A stretch of DNA of 31,253 bases from DATFPK01 sp035264885 (GCA_035264885.1 DATFPK010000013.1:1-31253); one strand, 5' to 3'. Positions 10,720 to 18,556 are shown, counted from the first letter of the stretch. Notes: a model not told the origin generated them from the sequence alone. Numbers and translations are program-made.

Positions 10720-10740
10720 TTCAGGCTCTGCGAGCCCGAA
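10720..10740 (+). terminator. Second inverted repeat, abutting the first hairpin
   Basis: TTCAGGCTC-TGC-GAGCCCGAA is a 9-bp inverted repeat with one mismatch. It begins at the base after the preceding stem. As a pair they could isolate the riboswitch promoter from read-through, or this one could be an operator. Confidence 0.3.
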
Positions 10741-10785
10741 CAGGGACCTGTAAGGCTTGTGTTAGCGAACGTCAATAGGAGCCGC

Positions 10786-10791
10786 TAGACT
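10786..10791 (+). promoter_or_regulatory. -10 box for the riboswitch transcript
   Basis: TAGACT predicts transcription start near 10798, about 20 bases before the conserved 5' side of the c-di-AMP riboswitch. A TTGTGT at 10758-10763 is too far upstream (22 bases) to be a good -35. Confidence 0.5.
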
Positions 10792-10804
10792 GCCGCAGTC
10801 GAGT

Positions 10805-10958
10805 AACCGGTAAACGCCGAATCCCAGCCGGTGAAGGCAGGGAACGGGGGAACCAGCCGGGCGCGCCAAGCGCTCGGTCAATTGGGGCTAACCCGCCGTC
10901 ACGGCGGGGGCGCTGCTCCTTTAGCGCCAGCCCGTCAGCTAACCCCGTAGGCCGACGA
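10805..10958 (+). ncRNA. c-di-AMP riboswitch (ydaO-yuaA type)
   Basis: The 3' signature GTCAGCTAACCCCGTAGG ends near 10952 and matches the strongly conserved ydaO-yuaA motif. The 5' side has CGCCGAATCCC (from 10815) and GGGGGAACC (about 10846-10854), as in the family. Internal stems are clear: CCCGCCG-TCA-CGGCGGG (10892-10908) and GGCGCT/AGCGCC (10909-10928). Family members bind cyclic di-AMP and usually turn genes off; in Actinobacteria they often precede cell-wall hydrolases, as here. The conserved 3' strand ends about 5 bases before the AAGGAG of the next gene and I see no terminator in between, suggesting control of translation initiation. Exact ends are approximate. Confidence 0.9.
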
Positions 10959-10969
10959 AGGAGATCGGT

Positions 10970-11530
10970 GTGTTCGAGAGCAGGGAAAAGCTGAGAGCGG
11001 GGATCGCGGCCACAGCCGTCGCCGTGGCGCTCGCGATGGCACCGGCCGCCGTCCAGGCATATAGCTGCAACGGCGGCAGCACGGGCGGGATGAGCTCCTC
11101 GGAGTGCACCCCGACCGTGGCCGGCGCCAAGGCCAGGCTGGTTGGCGCCAAGGCGATCCCGCCGAAGTCGGCGCCGCTGCGCGTCAAGCGGGTCATCTGG
11201 GCCGCCAACCGGATCGAGGAGAAGCCCTACCGCTACGGCGGCGGGCACGCCCGGTGGAACGACTCGGGCTACGACTGCTCCGGAGCGGTCAGCTACGCGC
11301 TCCACGGGGGCGACTTCCTCGACAGCCCGCTGCCTTCCGGCAGCTTGATGCGCTGGGAGCGGCCCGGGCTGGGCAAGTGGATCACGGTCTTCGCCAACGG
11401 CGGGCACGCCTATGCGGTGATCGCCGGGCTTCGCTGGGACACGTCCATGACGCCCGGCGACGGCCCCGGCTGGAGCAAGGTGATGCGCTCCCGGGCCGGG
11501 TTCACGGCCCGCCATCCGCGAGGTTTCTAG
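10970..11530 (+). CDS. Secreted NlpC/P60-type peptidoglycan hydrolase under c-di-AMP riboswitch control
   Basis: 186 residues. Residues 1-30 are a signal peptide (basic start, Ala-rich core, AVQA cleavage site), so the protein is exported. The catalytic Cys is C103 in GYDCSGAVSYAL, the His is H146 in NGGHAYAV, and H181 may be the third residue. Two cysteines (33 and 46) near the mature N-terminus could form a disulfide. It has no LysM, SH3 or coiled-coil wall-anchoring domain, so it is a short single-domain member. The expected reaction is cleavage within peptidoglycan stem peptides. GTG 10970 is preceded by AAGGAG at 6-9 bases. The riboswitch ties it to c-di-AMP and so to osmotic or wall homeostasis. 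Confidence 0.88.
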   Translation: MFESREKLRAGIAATAVAVALAMAPAAVQAYSCNGGSTGGMSSSECTPTVAGAKARLVGAKAIPPKSAPLRVKRVIWAANRIEEKPYRYGGGHARWNDSGYDCSGAVSYALHGGDFLDSPLPSGSLMRWERPGLGKWITVFANGGHAYAVIAGLRWDTSMTPGDGPGWSKVMRSRAGFTARHPRGF

Positions 11531-11542
11531 GGACGGCGAACG

Positions 11543-12286
11543 GTGCCGGCCCTGGCTAGGGTCCGGCGCCTGACCGTTTGGGGCGACAGCGAGGGCGTCC
11601 GGCGCGGGATACGGGCCGGGGCGCCCTACGCCGTCGCCGCCTTCCTGCTGGCGATCTCCTTCGGGGTGGTCGCCAGACCGGTGATCGGCGGCGGCGCGGC
11701 GGTGGTGATGTCGGCCCTCGTCTTCGCCGGCTCGGCCCAGTTCGCCTCGATCGCCGTGCTCGCCGCTGGCGGCGGGGCCACCACGGCGATCCTGGCGGGC
11801 CTCCTGCTCAACCTCCGCTACGTCCCGATGGGCATCGCCCTGGCGCCGTCCCTGTCGGGAGGCCCTCTGCGGCGCGCGCTGTTCGGCCAGGCGATGATCG
11901 ACGCCTCGTGGGCGATGGCCAACCGCGGCGGCGGGCGCTTCGACCCCGGTTTCATGGTCGGGGCGACCCTCCCCTCTTACCCCGCCTGGGTGGGCGGGAC
12001 GGCGGTCGGCGTCCTCGCCGGTGACCTGATAGGCGACCCCGGGAAGCTCGGGCTCGACGCGATGTTCCCGGCCTTCTTCCTGGGGCTCCTCCTGACCGGC
12101 GAGCTCCGTTCCGGCGGCACCGCTGTAGTCGTCGCCCTGGCCGGCGCCAGCCTTGCCCTGGCGCTGGTACCAGTCGCGCCTCCCGGCGTCCCGGTCATCG
12201 CGGCGTCCGCTGCCGCACTCATCGGCCTCGCCCGGCCGACCGAGGGTCACCGTCACCGCGCGCTTGCCGAGGACCCGCTGCCGTGA
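11543..12286 (+). CDS. azlC: AzlC family branched-chain amino acid exporter, large subunit
   Basis: 247 residues, polytopic membrane protein. The N-terminal region has GIRAGAPYAVAAFLLAISFGV, then LVFAGSAQFASIAVLAAGG and LLLNLRYVPMG, all typical of AzlC; about five to seven membrane segments follow. With AzlD it exports branched-chain amino acids or analogues. GTG 11543 has no Shine-Dalgarno. A TAGGGT box at 11557-11562 lies exactly 7 bases before an in-frame CTG at 11570, so a leaderless shorter start is possible. The stop overlaps the azlD start by 4 bases. Confidence 0.85.
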   Translation: MPALARVRRLTVWGDSEGVRRGIRAGAPYAVAAFLLAISFGVVARPVIGGGAAVVMSALVFAGSAQFASIAVLAAGGGATTAILAGLLLNLRYVPMGIALAPSLSGGPLRRALFGQAMIDASWAMANRGGGRFDPGFMVGATLPSYPAWVGGTAVGVLAGDLIGDPGKLGLDAMFPAFFLGLLLTGELRSGGTAVVVALAGASLALALVPVAPPGVPVIAASAAALIGLARPTEGHRHRALAEDPLP

Positions 12287-12594
12287 GCGCCGGGTGGGCC
12301 ACGATCATCGCCCTCGCCGTCACCGCCGCGCTGGTCCGGGCGGCCGGGCCCGTGGCCTTCGGCGGGCGGCCGCTCCCGGGGCGGCTGCAGGACGTCATCC
12401 CCCTGCTCGCGCCCGCGCTGCTGGCGGCGCTCGTGGTGACGGAGACGGTGGGGGGCGAGGACGGCCTTGCGGTCGACGAGCGGCTGGCCGGTGTCGCCGC
12501 GGCCGGGTTGGTGCTCGCCCGGCGGCCCGAATCCCTGCTCCCCGCGATCGCGCTCGCGGCGGTCGTCACGGCGGGCCTGCGGCTGGCCCTCTGA
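12283..12594 (+). CDS. azlD: AzlD family transporter small subunit
   Basis: 103 residues with about four hydrophobic segments, the standard size of AzlD. Motifs such as ALVRAAGPVAFGGRPLPGRLQDVIPLLAPALLAALV show the usual AzlD pattern of an early Arg-containing helix followed by a paired helix. GTG 12283 overlaps the azlC stop (GTGA), so the two subunits are probably translationally coupled and made in equal amounts. Confidence 0.83.
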   Translation: MSAGWATIIALAVTAALVRAAGPVAFGGRPLPGRLQDVIPLLAPALLAALVVTETVGGEDGLAVDERLAGVAAAGLVLARRPESLLPAIALAAVVTAGLRLAL

Positions 12595-12613
12595 CCCTCC
12601 GCGTCCAGCCTGC

Positions 12614-12630
12614 GGGCGCCCGGTGCGCCC
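12614..12630 (+). terminator. Hairpin after azlCD
   Basis: GGGCGC-CCGGT-GCGCCC is a perfect 6-bp GC stem with a 5-base loop 20 bases after the azlD stop. No U run follows. Confidence 0.35.
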
Positions 12631-12683
12631 CTGGGGCCAAGCCGGCGCGGCGAGATTGTTCACACCTGCCTGTGCGGCTCGGA

Positions 12684-12689
12684 TAGTTT
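12684..12689 (+). promoter_or_regulatory. Probable -10 region of the first Pot operon
   Basis: GATAGT/TAGTTT lies about 40 bases before the potA start, with a TTGTTC at 12656-12661 that is slightly too distant (20-22 bases) for a good -35. This is the only promoter-like sequence in the gap. Confidence 0.3.
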
Positions 12690-12725
12690 GTCCGCGAAGG
12701 CAAGTCCCGGCCCTCTCGGTTCGAG

Positions 12726-13826
12726 TTGGAGGAACAAGGCATCAGCACGGCGTCGACGGCTACAGCGGAGCAATCCGCTGACGACCCTGCCGCGGCTGCC
12801 GCGACGGGTCGCGTGCCCGACGTCCGGCTGAGCGGCGTCACCAAGCGCTACGGCGAGGTCGCCGCCGTCGACTGCGTCGACCTGGACGTTTACGAGGGCG
12901 AGTTCTTCACGATGCTCGGCCCGTCGGGCTCGGGCAAGACGACGACGCTGCGGATGATCGCCGGCTTCGAAGAGCCCGACAGCGGCACGATCGAGCTGGC
13001 CGGTAAGGACGTGCGGGGCCGCCCGCCCTACGACCGCGCGGTCAACACCGTCTTCCAGGACTACGCGCTCTTCCCGCACATGAGCGTCGCCGACAACGTC
13101 GAGTACGGCCTCCGGGTCGGCAAGGTCGGCAAGGACGAGCGGGCCCGGCGGCGGCGCGAGGCCCTGGAGATGGTCCGCCTCTCAGGCTACGACGACCGCC
13201 GGCCGGGCGAGCTCTCGGGGGGCCAGCGCCAGCGGGTCGCCCTCGCGCGGGCGATCGTCAACCACCCCAAGGTCCTGCTGCTCGACGAGCCGCTCGGCGC
13301 TCTCGACCTGAAGCTCCGCGAGCAGATGCAAGTGGAGCTCAAGGCGATCAAGGGCGAGGTGGGGATCACCTTCGTCTACGTGACCCACGACCAGGACGAG
13401 GCGCTGACGATGAGCGACCGGATCGCCGTCTTCAACGAGGGGAGGATCGAGCAGATCAGTCCCCCCACCGAGCTCTACGAGGCCCCCGACAACGAGTTCG
13501 TCGCCGGATTCGTCGGCGTCTCGAACCTGCTCGAACGCGACGGGCGGCGGTTCACGATCCGGCCCGAGAAGATCCAGATCCTCGACGGCGACGTCTCCGC
13601 AGACGGCCTCCAGACCGAGACGGGCCGGATCGACGACGTCGCCTACGCCGGGATGGTGACCCGTTACCGGGTCCGGCTCCAGTCCGGTGAAGACCTTCAA
13701 GTCGTCCGCCAGAACCTCGCGTCCCCCGCGGACGTGACAGGTCGGAGCGGAGGAGAGGTGACAATCGGGTGGCGTCGCGAGCACGAAGTCGCCGTCCGGA
13801 CAGACCAACACGAGGAGGAAGAGTGA
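12726..13826 (+). CDS. potA: Polyamine-type ABC transporter ATPase (PotA-like), first operon
   Basis: 366 residues from TTG. It powers polyamine import with the permeases that follow. Visible: Walker A GPSGSGKTTT, Q-loop FQDYALFPH, signature LSGGQRQRVALARA, Walker B VLLLDEPLGALD, switch VTHDQDEA, and a C-terminal TOBE-like part beginning FVGVSNLL and containing IRPEKI. The first 30 residues are a Thr/Ala-rich extension absent from the second copy. The start is uncertain: TTG 12726 has no Shine-Dalgarno, whereas GGAGGAA (12728-12734) is ideally placed for an in-frame ATC at 12741. The gene overlaps potD by 4 bases (GTGA). Substrate is inferred from the aminotransferase/aldehyde dehydrogenase neighbours. 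Confidence 0.88.
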   Translation: MEEQGISTASTATAEQSADDPAAAAATGRVPDVRLSGVTKRYGEVAAVDCVDLDVYEGEFFTMLGPSGSGKTTTLRMIAGFEEPDSGTIELAGKDVRGRPPYDRAVNTVFQDYALFPHMSVADNVEYGLRVGKVGKDERARRRREALEMVRLSGYDDRRPGELSGGQRQRVALARAIVNHPKVLLLDEPLGALDLKLREQMQVELKAIKGEVGITFVYVTHDQDEALTMSDRIAVFNEGRIEQISPPTELYEAPDNEFVAGFVGVSNLLERDGRRFTIRPEKIQILDGDVSADGLQTETGRIDDVAYAGMVTRYRVRLQSGEDLQVVRQNLASPADVTGRSGGEVTIGWRREHEVAVRTDQHEEEE

Positions 13827-15037
13827 GCAAGCGCGAGACCGATCCCCTGCGGGTGACCTGGCTCGTGGTCGCAGGCCTGGTGGCGTTCATGCTGTTGCTG
13901 GCCGGCTGCGGCGACGACGAAGACGAGGGCGGCGGCGGGGGCAGCGGCGACGAGGGCCTGACCAAGGTCGGCAAGCCGGAGGGCCAGCTCAACCTGGTCG
14001 CCTGGGCCGGGTACGCCGAGGATGGCTCGACCGACCCCAGCGTTGATTGGGTGACGCCGTTCGAGAAGCAGACCGGCTGTCAGGTGAACGTCAAGCTCGG
14101 CAACACGTCCGACGAGATGGTCCAGCTCATGCGGACCGGGCAGTACGACGGCGTGTCGGCTTCCGGTGACGCGACGTTGCGGCTGATCGAGGGCGGCGAC
14201 GTCGACCCGGTGAACACGGACCTCGTCCCCAACTACGAGGACGTCTTCGAGGGATTGAAGGACCAGGCCTACAACAGCGTCGACGGCCAGATGTACGGCA
14301 TCCCGCATGGTCGCGGAGCCAACCTGCTGATGTACAACACGGACGTCGTCAAGCCGGCGCCGAAGGACTCCTGGAGCGTGGTCTTCGACTCCAAGGAGGC
14401 GGGCAAGTACTCCGGCAAGCTGACCGCATACGACAGCCCGATCTACATCGCCGACGCGGCGCTCTACCTCATGGAGCACGAGCCGGACCTGGAGATCGAG
14501 AACCCGTACGAGCTCGATCAGGAGCAGTTCGACGCGGCGATCGACCTCCTGAAGGACCAGAACGCCAACGTCGGCGAGTACTGGTCTGACTACACGAAGG
14601 AGATCCAGTCGTTCGCCAACGGCGACACCGTCGCCGGCACGACCTGGCCCTACCAGTACCTGACGCTGAAGGCCGAGAAGAAGCCGGTCAACGCGATCTA
14701 TCCCGCCAAGGAGGGTTCGACGGGTTGGTCGGACACGTGGATGATCAGTTCGGACGCGAAGCACCCGAACTGCATGTACCGGTGGATGGACCACATCATC
14801 GATCCGAAGGTCAACGCCCAGGTCGCCGAGTGGTTCGGTGAGGCGCCGGCCAACTCGAAGGCGTGCGCGTTCACCGAGAACAAGAGCCACTGCGACGAGT
14901 ACGACGCAGCGGGCGAGAAGTACCTGGACGACCTCTACTACTGGACGACGCCGCTGTCGGACTGCGGCGACGACCGGGGTGAGGTCTGCAAGGACTACAA
15001 CGAGTGGGTCCAGGGGTGGACCGAAGTCAAGGGTTGA
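13823..15037 (+). CDS. potD: Polyamine-type substrate-binding lipoprotein (PotD/F-like), cysteine-rich
   Basis: 404 residues. A signal anchor ends in the lipobox LAGC with C29, followed by an acidic Gly-rich tether, so the protein should be lipid-anchored outside the membrane and deliver substrate to PotBC. The mature part has the PotD pattern (LNLVAWAGYAEDG, then FEKQTGCQVNVK). It has several further cysteines (GCQ, NCMY, KACAF, SHCDE, DCGDD, EVCKD), probably disulfides, which the second island copy mostly lacks. GTG 13823 overlaps the potA stop and has GAGGAGGAAG upstream. An 11-bp inverted repeat spans its stop codon. Polyamine specificity is inferred from family and context. Confidence 0.88.
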   Translation: MSKRETDPLRVTWLVVAGLVAFMLLLAGCGDDEDEGGGGGSGDEGLTKVGKPEGQLNLVAWAGYAEDGSTDPSVDWVTPFEKQTGCQVNVKLGNTSDEMVQLMRTGQYDGVSASGDATLRLIEGGDVDPVNTDLVPNYEDVFEGLKDQAYNSVDGQMYGIPHGRGANLLMYNTDVVKPAPKDSWSVVFDSKEAGKYSGKLTAYDSPIYIADAALYLMEHEPDLEIENPYELDQEQFDAAIDLLKDQNANVGEYWSDYTKEIQSFANGDTVAGTTWPYQYLTLKAEKKPVNAIYPAKEGSTGWSDTWMISSDAKHPNCMYRWMDHIIDPKVNAQVAEWFGEAPANSKACAFTENKSHCDEYDAAGEKYLDDLYYWTTPLSDCGDDRGEVCKDYNEWVQGWTEVKG

Positions 15038-15055
15038 GCGCTCGGCGCTAAACCC
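15031..15055 (+). promoter_or_regulatory. Intercistronic hairpin at the potD stop
   Basis: GGGTT-G-AGCGC / TCG / GCGCT-A-AACCC forms two 5-bp stems with one G-A mismatch and a 3-base loop, spanning the potD stop codon. In binding-protein transport operons such hairpins commonly protect the upstream mRNA, raising binding protein over permease. That role is inferred here; partial termination is the alternative. Confidence 0.5.
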
Positions 15056-15065
15056 CTGACGAGTC

Positions 15066-15965
15066 GTGGAAGCCGCTGACGTAGCAGCGTCGGCGCCAAG
15101 GAGGTCGGTGGGCCGCAGGCTCGCCGACCTCTTCCACGGCCGTCCCCGTCTGCAGGTCGGGACCCTGCTGGCGGGTCCGATGGGATGGCTGGTGATCGGC
15201 TATCTCGGGTCGCTGGCGGTCCTGCTGATCACGGCGTTCTGGACCCTCGGCGAGCTCAGCGGCGAGATCCAGCGGACCGCGACGCTCGACAACTTTCGCC
15301 AGATTGCGGAGGAGCCGGTCTACCGCGACGTCGCGCAGCGAACGATCCTGATCGCGGCGCTGGTCACCCTGACGGATGCCCTGCTCACCTTCCCGCTCGC
15401 CTTCTACATGGCGAAGGTCGCCAGGCCGGGCGTCAAGGCCCTGCTGGTCGTCGCCGTGATGGTCCCGCTCTGGTCCGCCTACCTGGTCAAGGCGTACGCC
15501 TGGCGGACCATCCTCAGCGAGGACGGCCCGCTCAACTGGGCGCTGGCGCCGCTCGGCCTGCATGGACCGGGATACGGGATCGTCGCCGTCTGGCTCGTCA
15601 TGAGCTACCTCTGGTTGCCCTACATGGTGATCCCGGTCTACGCCGGGCTCGAGCGGATCCCCGGCTCGCTCCTCAATGCGTCCGAGGACCTGCGGGCGAA
15701 ACCCGCCTACACCTTCCGCAGGGTGATCCTCCCCCTCGTCTTCCCGGCCGTGGTCGCCGGCTCGATCTTCACCTTCTCGCTGACGCTCGGCGACTTCATC
15801 GCGCCGAGCCTCGTCGGGTCGGGGGACCAGTTCATCGGGACCGTCGTGTACTCGACGATCACCACGAACCTCCCGCTCGCGGCGGCGTTCGCAACCGTGC
15901 CGATCGTCGTGATGGTCCTCTACCTGCTCCTGGCCCGCCGGCTGGGAGCCTTCGAGCACGTATGA
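15066..15965 (+). CDS. potB: Polyamine-type ABC permease (PotB-like), first operon
   Basis: 299 residues with about six membrane helices; the first spans roughly 36-58. The cytoplasmic coupling (EAA) loop is visible as NASEDLRAKPAYTFRRVILPL about two-thirds along, followed by a permease helix with FTFSLTLGDFIAP, characteristic of PotB. It forms the channel with the next gene. GTG 15066 has no clear Shine-Dalgarno. An in-frame GTG at 15108 follows an excellent AAGGAGGT but at only 2-3 bases spacing; either start keeps all helices. The stop overlaps potC by 4 bases. Confidence 0.88.
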   Translation: MEAADVAASAPRRSVGRRLADLFHGRPRLQVGTLLAGPMGWLVIGYLGSLAVLLITAFWTLGELSGEIQRTATLDNFRQIAEEPVYRDVAQRTILIAALVTLTDALLTFPLAFYMAKVARPGVKALLVVAVMVPLWSAYLVKAYAWRTILSEDGPLNWALAPLGLHGPGYGIVAVWLVMSYLWLPYMVIPVYAGLERIPGSLLNASEDLRAKPAYTFRRVILPLVFPAVVAGSIFTFSLTLGDFIAPSLVGSGDQFIGTVVYSTITTNLPLAAAFATVPIVVMVLYLLLARRLGAFEHV

Positions 15966-16810
15966 CCCTGTCGAGGGGAGCGAGGAGGTGGCTGATGGCC
16001 GGCGCCGGCGTGACCCTCGCGTTCCTCTACATCCCGCTCTTCATCATCGGGATCCAGGCGTTCAGCACCGCGACCACCCTCGAGTGGCCCCCGCCGGGGT
16101 TGACCTTCGAGTGGTTCGGTGACGCCGTCGACAACCCCGGAGCCCGCAACGCCTTCGAGAACTCGCTGAAGGCCGGCACGGCGGCGACGTTGATCGCCCT
16201 CGTCCTCGGCACGCTGGCCGCGCTGGCGGTGTCCCGGCACCGCTTCTTCGGCAGGGAGACGATCTCGTTCCTCGTGATCCTCCCGATCGCGCTGCCCGGC
16301 ATCGTGACCGGCCTCGCGCTGAACTCGACCTTCACGCAGATTCTCGGCATCGACCTCAGCCTGTTCACGATCGTCGTCGGTCACGCCACGTTCTGCATCG
16401 TCGTCGTCTACAACAACGTCGTCGCCCGCCTCCGCCGCCTCTCCACCTCGTTCGAGGAGGCCTCAGCCGATCTCGGCGCCAGCACGTGGCAGACGTTCCG
16501 CCTGGTGACGCTGCCGAACATGCGGACGGCGCTCGTGGCAGGGGCGCTCCTCGCCTTCGCCCTCTCCTTCGACGAGATCATCGTGACCACGTTCACGGCG
16601 GGCGTCGGCGAGCAGACCCTGCCGATCTGGATCTTCTCGAACCTGTCGCGGCCCAACCAGCTGCCGATCGTCAACGTGGTCGCGCTGCTGGTGATCCTGA
16701 TCTCGATCATTCCGGTGTACTTCGCCCACCGCCTGACGCGTGACGAGGGCGGGGCCGGCGGCCGCGGGGGTGCAGCGCCCGTTCAGCCCGAAGCGGCGAC
16801 GGCGCCCTAG
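15962..16810 (+). CDS. potC: Polyamine-type ABC permease (PotC-like), first operon
   Basis: 282 residues, six membrane helices, with the EAA coupling loop EASADLGASTWQTFRLVTLP and then ALSFDEIIVTTFTAG as in PotC. It pairs with PotB. ATG 15962 overlaps the potB stop (ATGA). The C-terminus is a Gly/Ala-rich tail. Its stop TAG at 16808-16810 overlaps the stop of the convergent RTX gene, the two sharing the palindrome CTAG. Confidence 0.88.
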   Translation: MTLSRGARRWLMAGAGVTLAFLYIPLFIIGIQAFSTATTLEWPPPGLTFEWFGDAVDNPGARNAFENSLKAGTAATLIALVLGTLAALAVSRHRFFGRETISFLVILPIALPGIVTGLALNSTFTQILGIDLSLFTIVVGHATFCIVVVYNNVVARLRRLSTSFEEASADLGASTWQTFRLVTLPNMRTALVAGALLAFALSFDEIIVTTFTAGVGEQTLPIWIFSNLSRPNQLPIVNVVALLVILISIIPVYFAHRLTRDEGGAGGRGGAAPVQPEAATAP

Positions 16811-18543
16811 CCGGGTGCGCACCAGCGGCCGCCGGGGTCCCTGCGGTCGCGGAACACGAGGTCGTCGCCGGGGCCGCAGTTGATCCGCGCGTCACGCTCG
16901 CCGTCCCGGGCATCGAGCACGTCGTCGCCACCGCGGCCGAGGAGCACGTCGCGGCCCGGCTGGCCGTAGATGTTGTTGGCCCCGCGATCGCCGATCAGGA
17001 TGTCCCAGTCGAAGGAGCCCTCGAGGTCCTCGTTCGACTCCGCGAGCCGAACCGGCCGGCAGCCCGGGATCGCGCGGATCTCCGCCTTGCCCGCGGCGAG
17101 CGAGGCGCGCAGGACGCCCGGATGGGCGGGGGTCTCGGCAAACGACGCGTTGTCGCGCCCGGCACCCCCGCGCAGGACGCCGCCGATGCAGCCGCCGCCG
17201 GCAGCCAGGAGGTCGCTGCCAGGCCCGCCGATCAGGCGATCGGGTCCGGGGATCCCTCCGATCAGGCCGTCCGACCCTGCGCCGCCGCGGAGGACGTCCG
17301 TGCCTCCGCCCGCCTCGATCAGTTCCTCGCCGGGCCCGCCCGAGATCTCGTCGTTTCCCGGTCCGCCGGCCATGCGGATGCTGTCGAGCCCGCGCAGGGC
17401 GCCGCGCACCTTCAGCTCGTCGTCGCCGGCGCCGAGGTCGATGACCAGGTGCCGGGCGCGGCCGGGGGTCGTGCAGGCCACCTGCCTCGCCGACCCGTCG
17501 ATCCGCAGGCAGCCGGCGCCGATGCCGACCGGGCGTTCGGCGCGCACGGCGAGGAAGCCGTTGACAGGGTCGTCGGAGACCTCGACGTCGTCATCGCCGG
17601 GGCCCCCGATCACCGCCAGGCCTGCCCCGCCGGCGGGCGAGGGGTCGACCAGCACCACCACGCTCGCGCGGCGCACGGCGCCGCAGGAGGTGGCCTCGGC
17701 GCCGCCGCAGCGACCCTCACCCGAGTCGCCGCTGAGCCGGTCGGTGCCGCCGAGGCCGCGCAGCCGGTCCCGGCCCGGCCCGCCGTCGATGTCGTTGTCG
17801 CCGTCGTCGCCGATGAGGACGTCGGCGAATGCAGAGCCCTCGAGGTCCTCGAGGTCCCAGAGCCGGTCGCGCCCGTCGCCGCGGGCGATTCCGCGCTCCA
17901 GCGAGACGAACACGCCCCGGCCCCCGGGCCGCGCCACGGCGGTCGCGAAGGATGCGACGTCGTGCTCGCCCGGTCCTCCGATCATCCGGTCGAACCCGTA
18001 GCCCCCGTCGACGTAGTCGCTGTCTCCCGGCCCGCCGTTCGCGACGTCGATGCCGAGCCCGCCGATCGCCTCGTCGCGGTTGCCCGACCCGCCGCCGACC
18101 AGGTCGTCACCGAGGTCGCCGGCGCTGACGTCGTGGTCCCCGGGACCTCCCTCGAGCCGATCGTTCCCACGTCCGCCGCCGAGCCGGTCCGAGCCGTCGC
18201 CCCCGAAGGCGGTGTCGCTGCCGGTCCCGCCCTCGACCGAGTCGTCGCCGGCGCCGGCCAGGATCCGGTCCGAGCCCGTGCCGCCGAACACCTCGTCGTC
18301 GCCCGGCCCGGCGCAGATCAGGTCGGACCCGCCACCGCCCTCGATCGTGTCGACCCCGCCGAGGCCGGCGATCACGTCCCGGCCCGCGGTGCCCTGGATC
18401 CGGTCGGGCCCGGGCGTGCCGACGATCGTTGCCTCCCGCCCCGCGCACCCCACCCCCTCCGCCCCGGCCCCAAGGACTGGAAAGAGGGCAAGCAAGAGGA
18501 CCGCACCGAAAGGAACACCCGATTTCAAGCCGGCGGAGCGCAA
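16807..18543 (-). CDS. Secreted RTX-type calcium-binding repeat protein
   Basis: 578 residues from TTG 18543. The new N-terminus is a good signal peptide (RSAGLKSG, then hydrophobic AVLLLALFPVLGAGAEG). The rest is built from GGxGxDxLx nonapeptides (GGGGSDLI, GGTGSDRI, GGDGSDRL, GGPGRDRL and many more), which fold as a calcium-loaded parallel beta-roll. Repeats come in three blocks separated by less regular segments, and the protein ends with NCGPGDDLVF. No protease, lipase or toxin domain is visible. The TTG is chosen because minus-strand TAAAGT lies exactly 7 bases upstream; a longer GTG start at 18588 would place charged residues before the signal. It lies downstream of the aldehyde dehydrogenase but has its own promoter. 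Function may be surface or matrix binding. Confidence 0.82.
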   Translation of the reverse strand: MRSAGLKSGVPFGAVLLLALFPVLGAGAEGVGCAGREATIVGTPGPDRIQGTAGRDVIAGLGGVDTIEGGGGSDLICAGPGDDEVFGGTGSDRILAGAGDDSVEGGTGSDTAFGGDGSDRLGGGRGNDRLEGGPGDHDVSAGDLGDDLVGGGSGNRDEAIGGLGIDVANGGPGDSDYVDGGYGFDRMIGGPGEHDVASFATAVARPGGRGVFVSLERGIARGDGRDRLWDLEDLEGSAFADVLIGDDGDNDIDGGPGRDRLRGLGGTDRLSGDSGEGRCGGAEATSCGAVRRASVVVLVDPSPAGGAGLAVIGGPGDDDVEVSDDPVNGFLAVRAERPVGIGAGCLRIDGSARQVACTTPGRARHLVIDLGAGDDELKVRGALRGLDSIRMAGGPGNDEISGGPGEELIEAGGGTDVLRGGAGSDGLIGGIPGPDRLIGGPGSDLLAAGGGCIGGVLRGGAGRDNASFAETPAHPGVLRASLAAGKAEIRAIPGCRPVRLAESNEDLEGSFDWDILIGDRGANNIYGQPGRDVLLGRGGDDVLDARDGERDARINCGPGDDLVFRDRRDPGGRWCAPG

Positions 18544-18550
18544 GGGCGTG

Positions 18551-18556
18551 ACTTTA
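18551..18556 (-). promoter_or_regulatory. -10 box of a leaderless promoter for the RTX gene
   Basis: Minus-strand TAAAGT with exactly 7 bases to TTG 18543. A 5-bp palindrome (CGGAG-GACT-CTCCG, 18565-18578) covers the region where a -35 would lie and could be an operator. Confidence 0.45.

Noticed and set aside
12726..16810. Recent transfer of the first Pot operon
   Set aside because: GC content and codon use look like the neighbours, and there are no integrase, transposase or tRNA sites nearby.
16807..18543. Dense short repeats resembling a CRISPR or satellite array
   Set aside because: The repeats have variable spacing and translate as GGxGxDxLx nonapeptides in one open frame, so they are an RTX protein.
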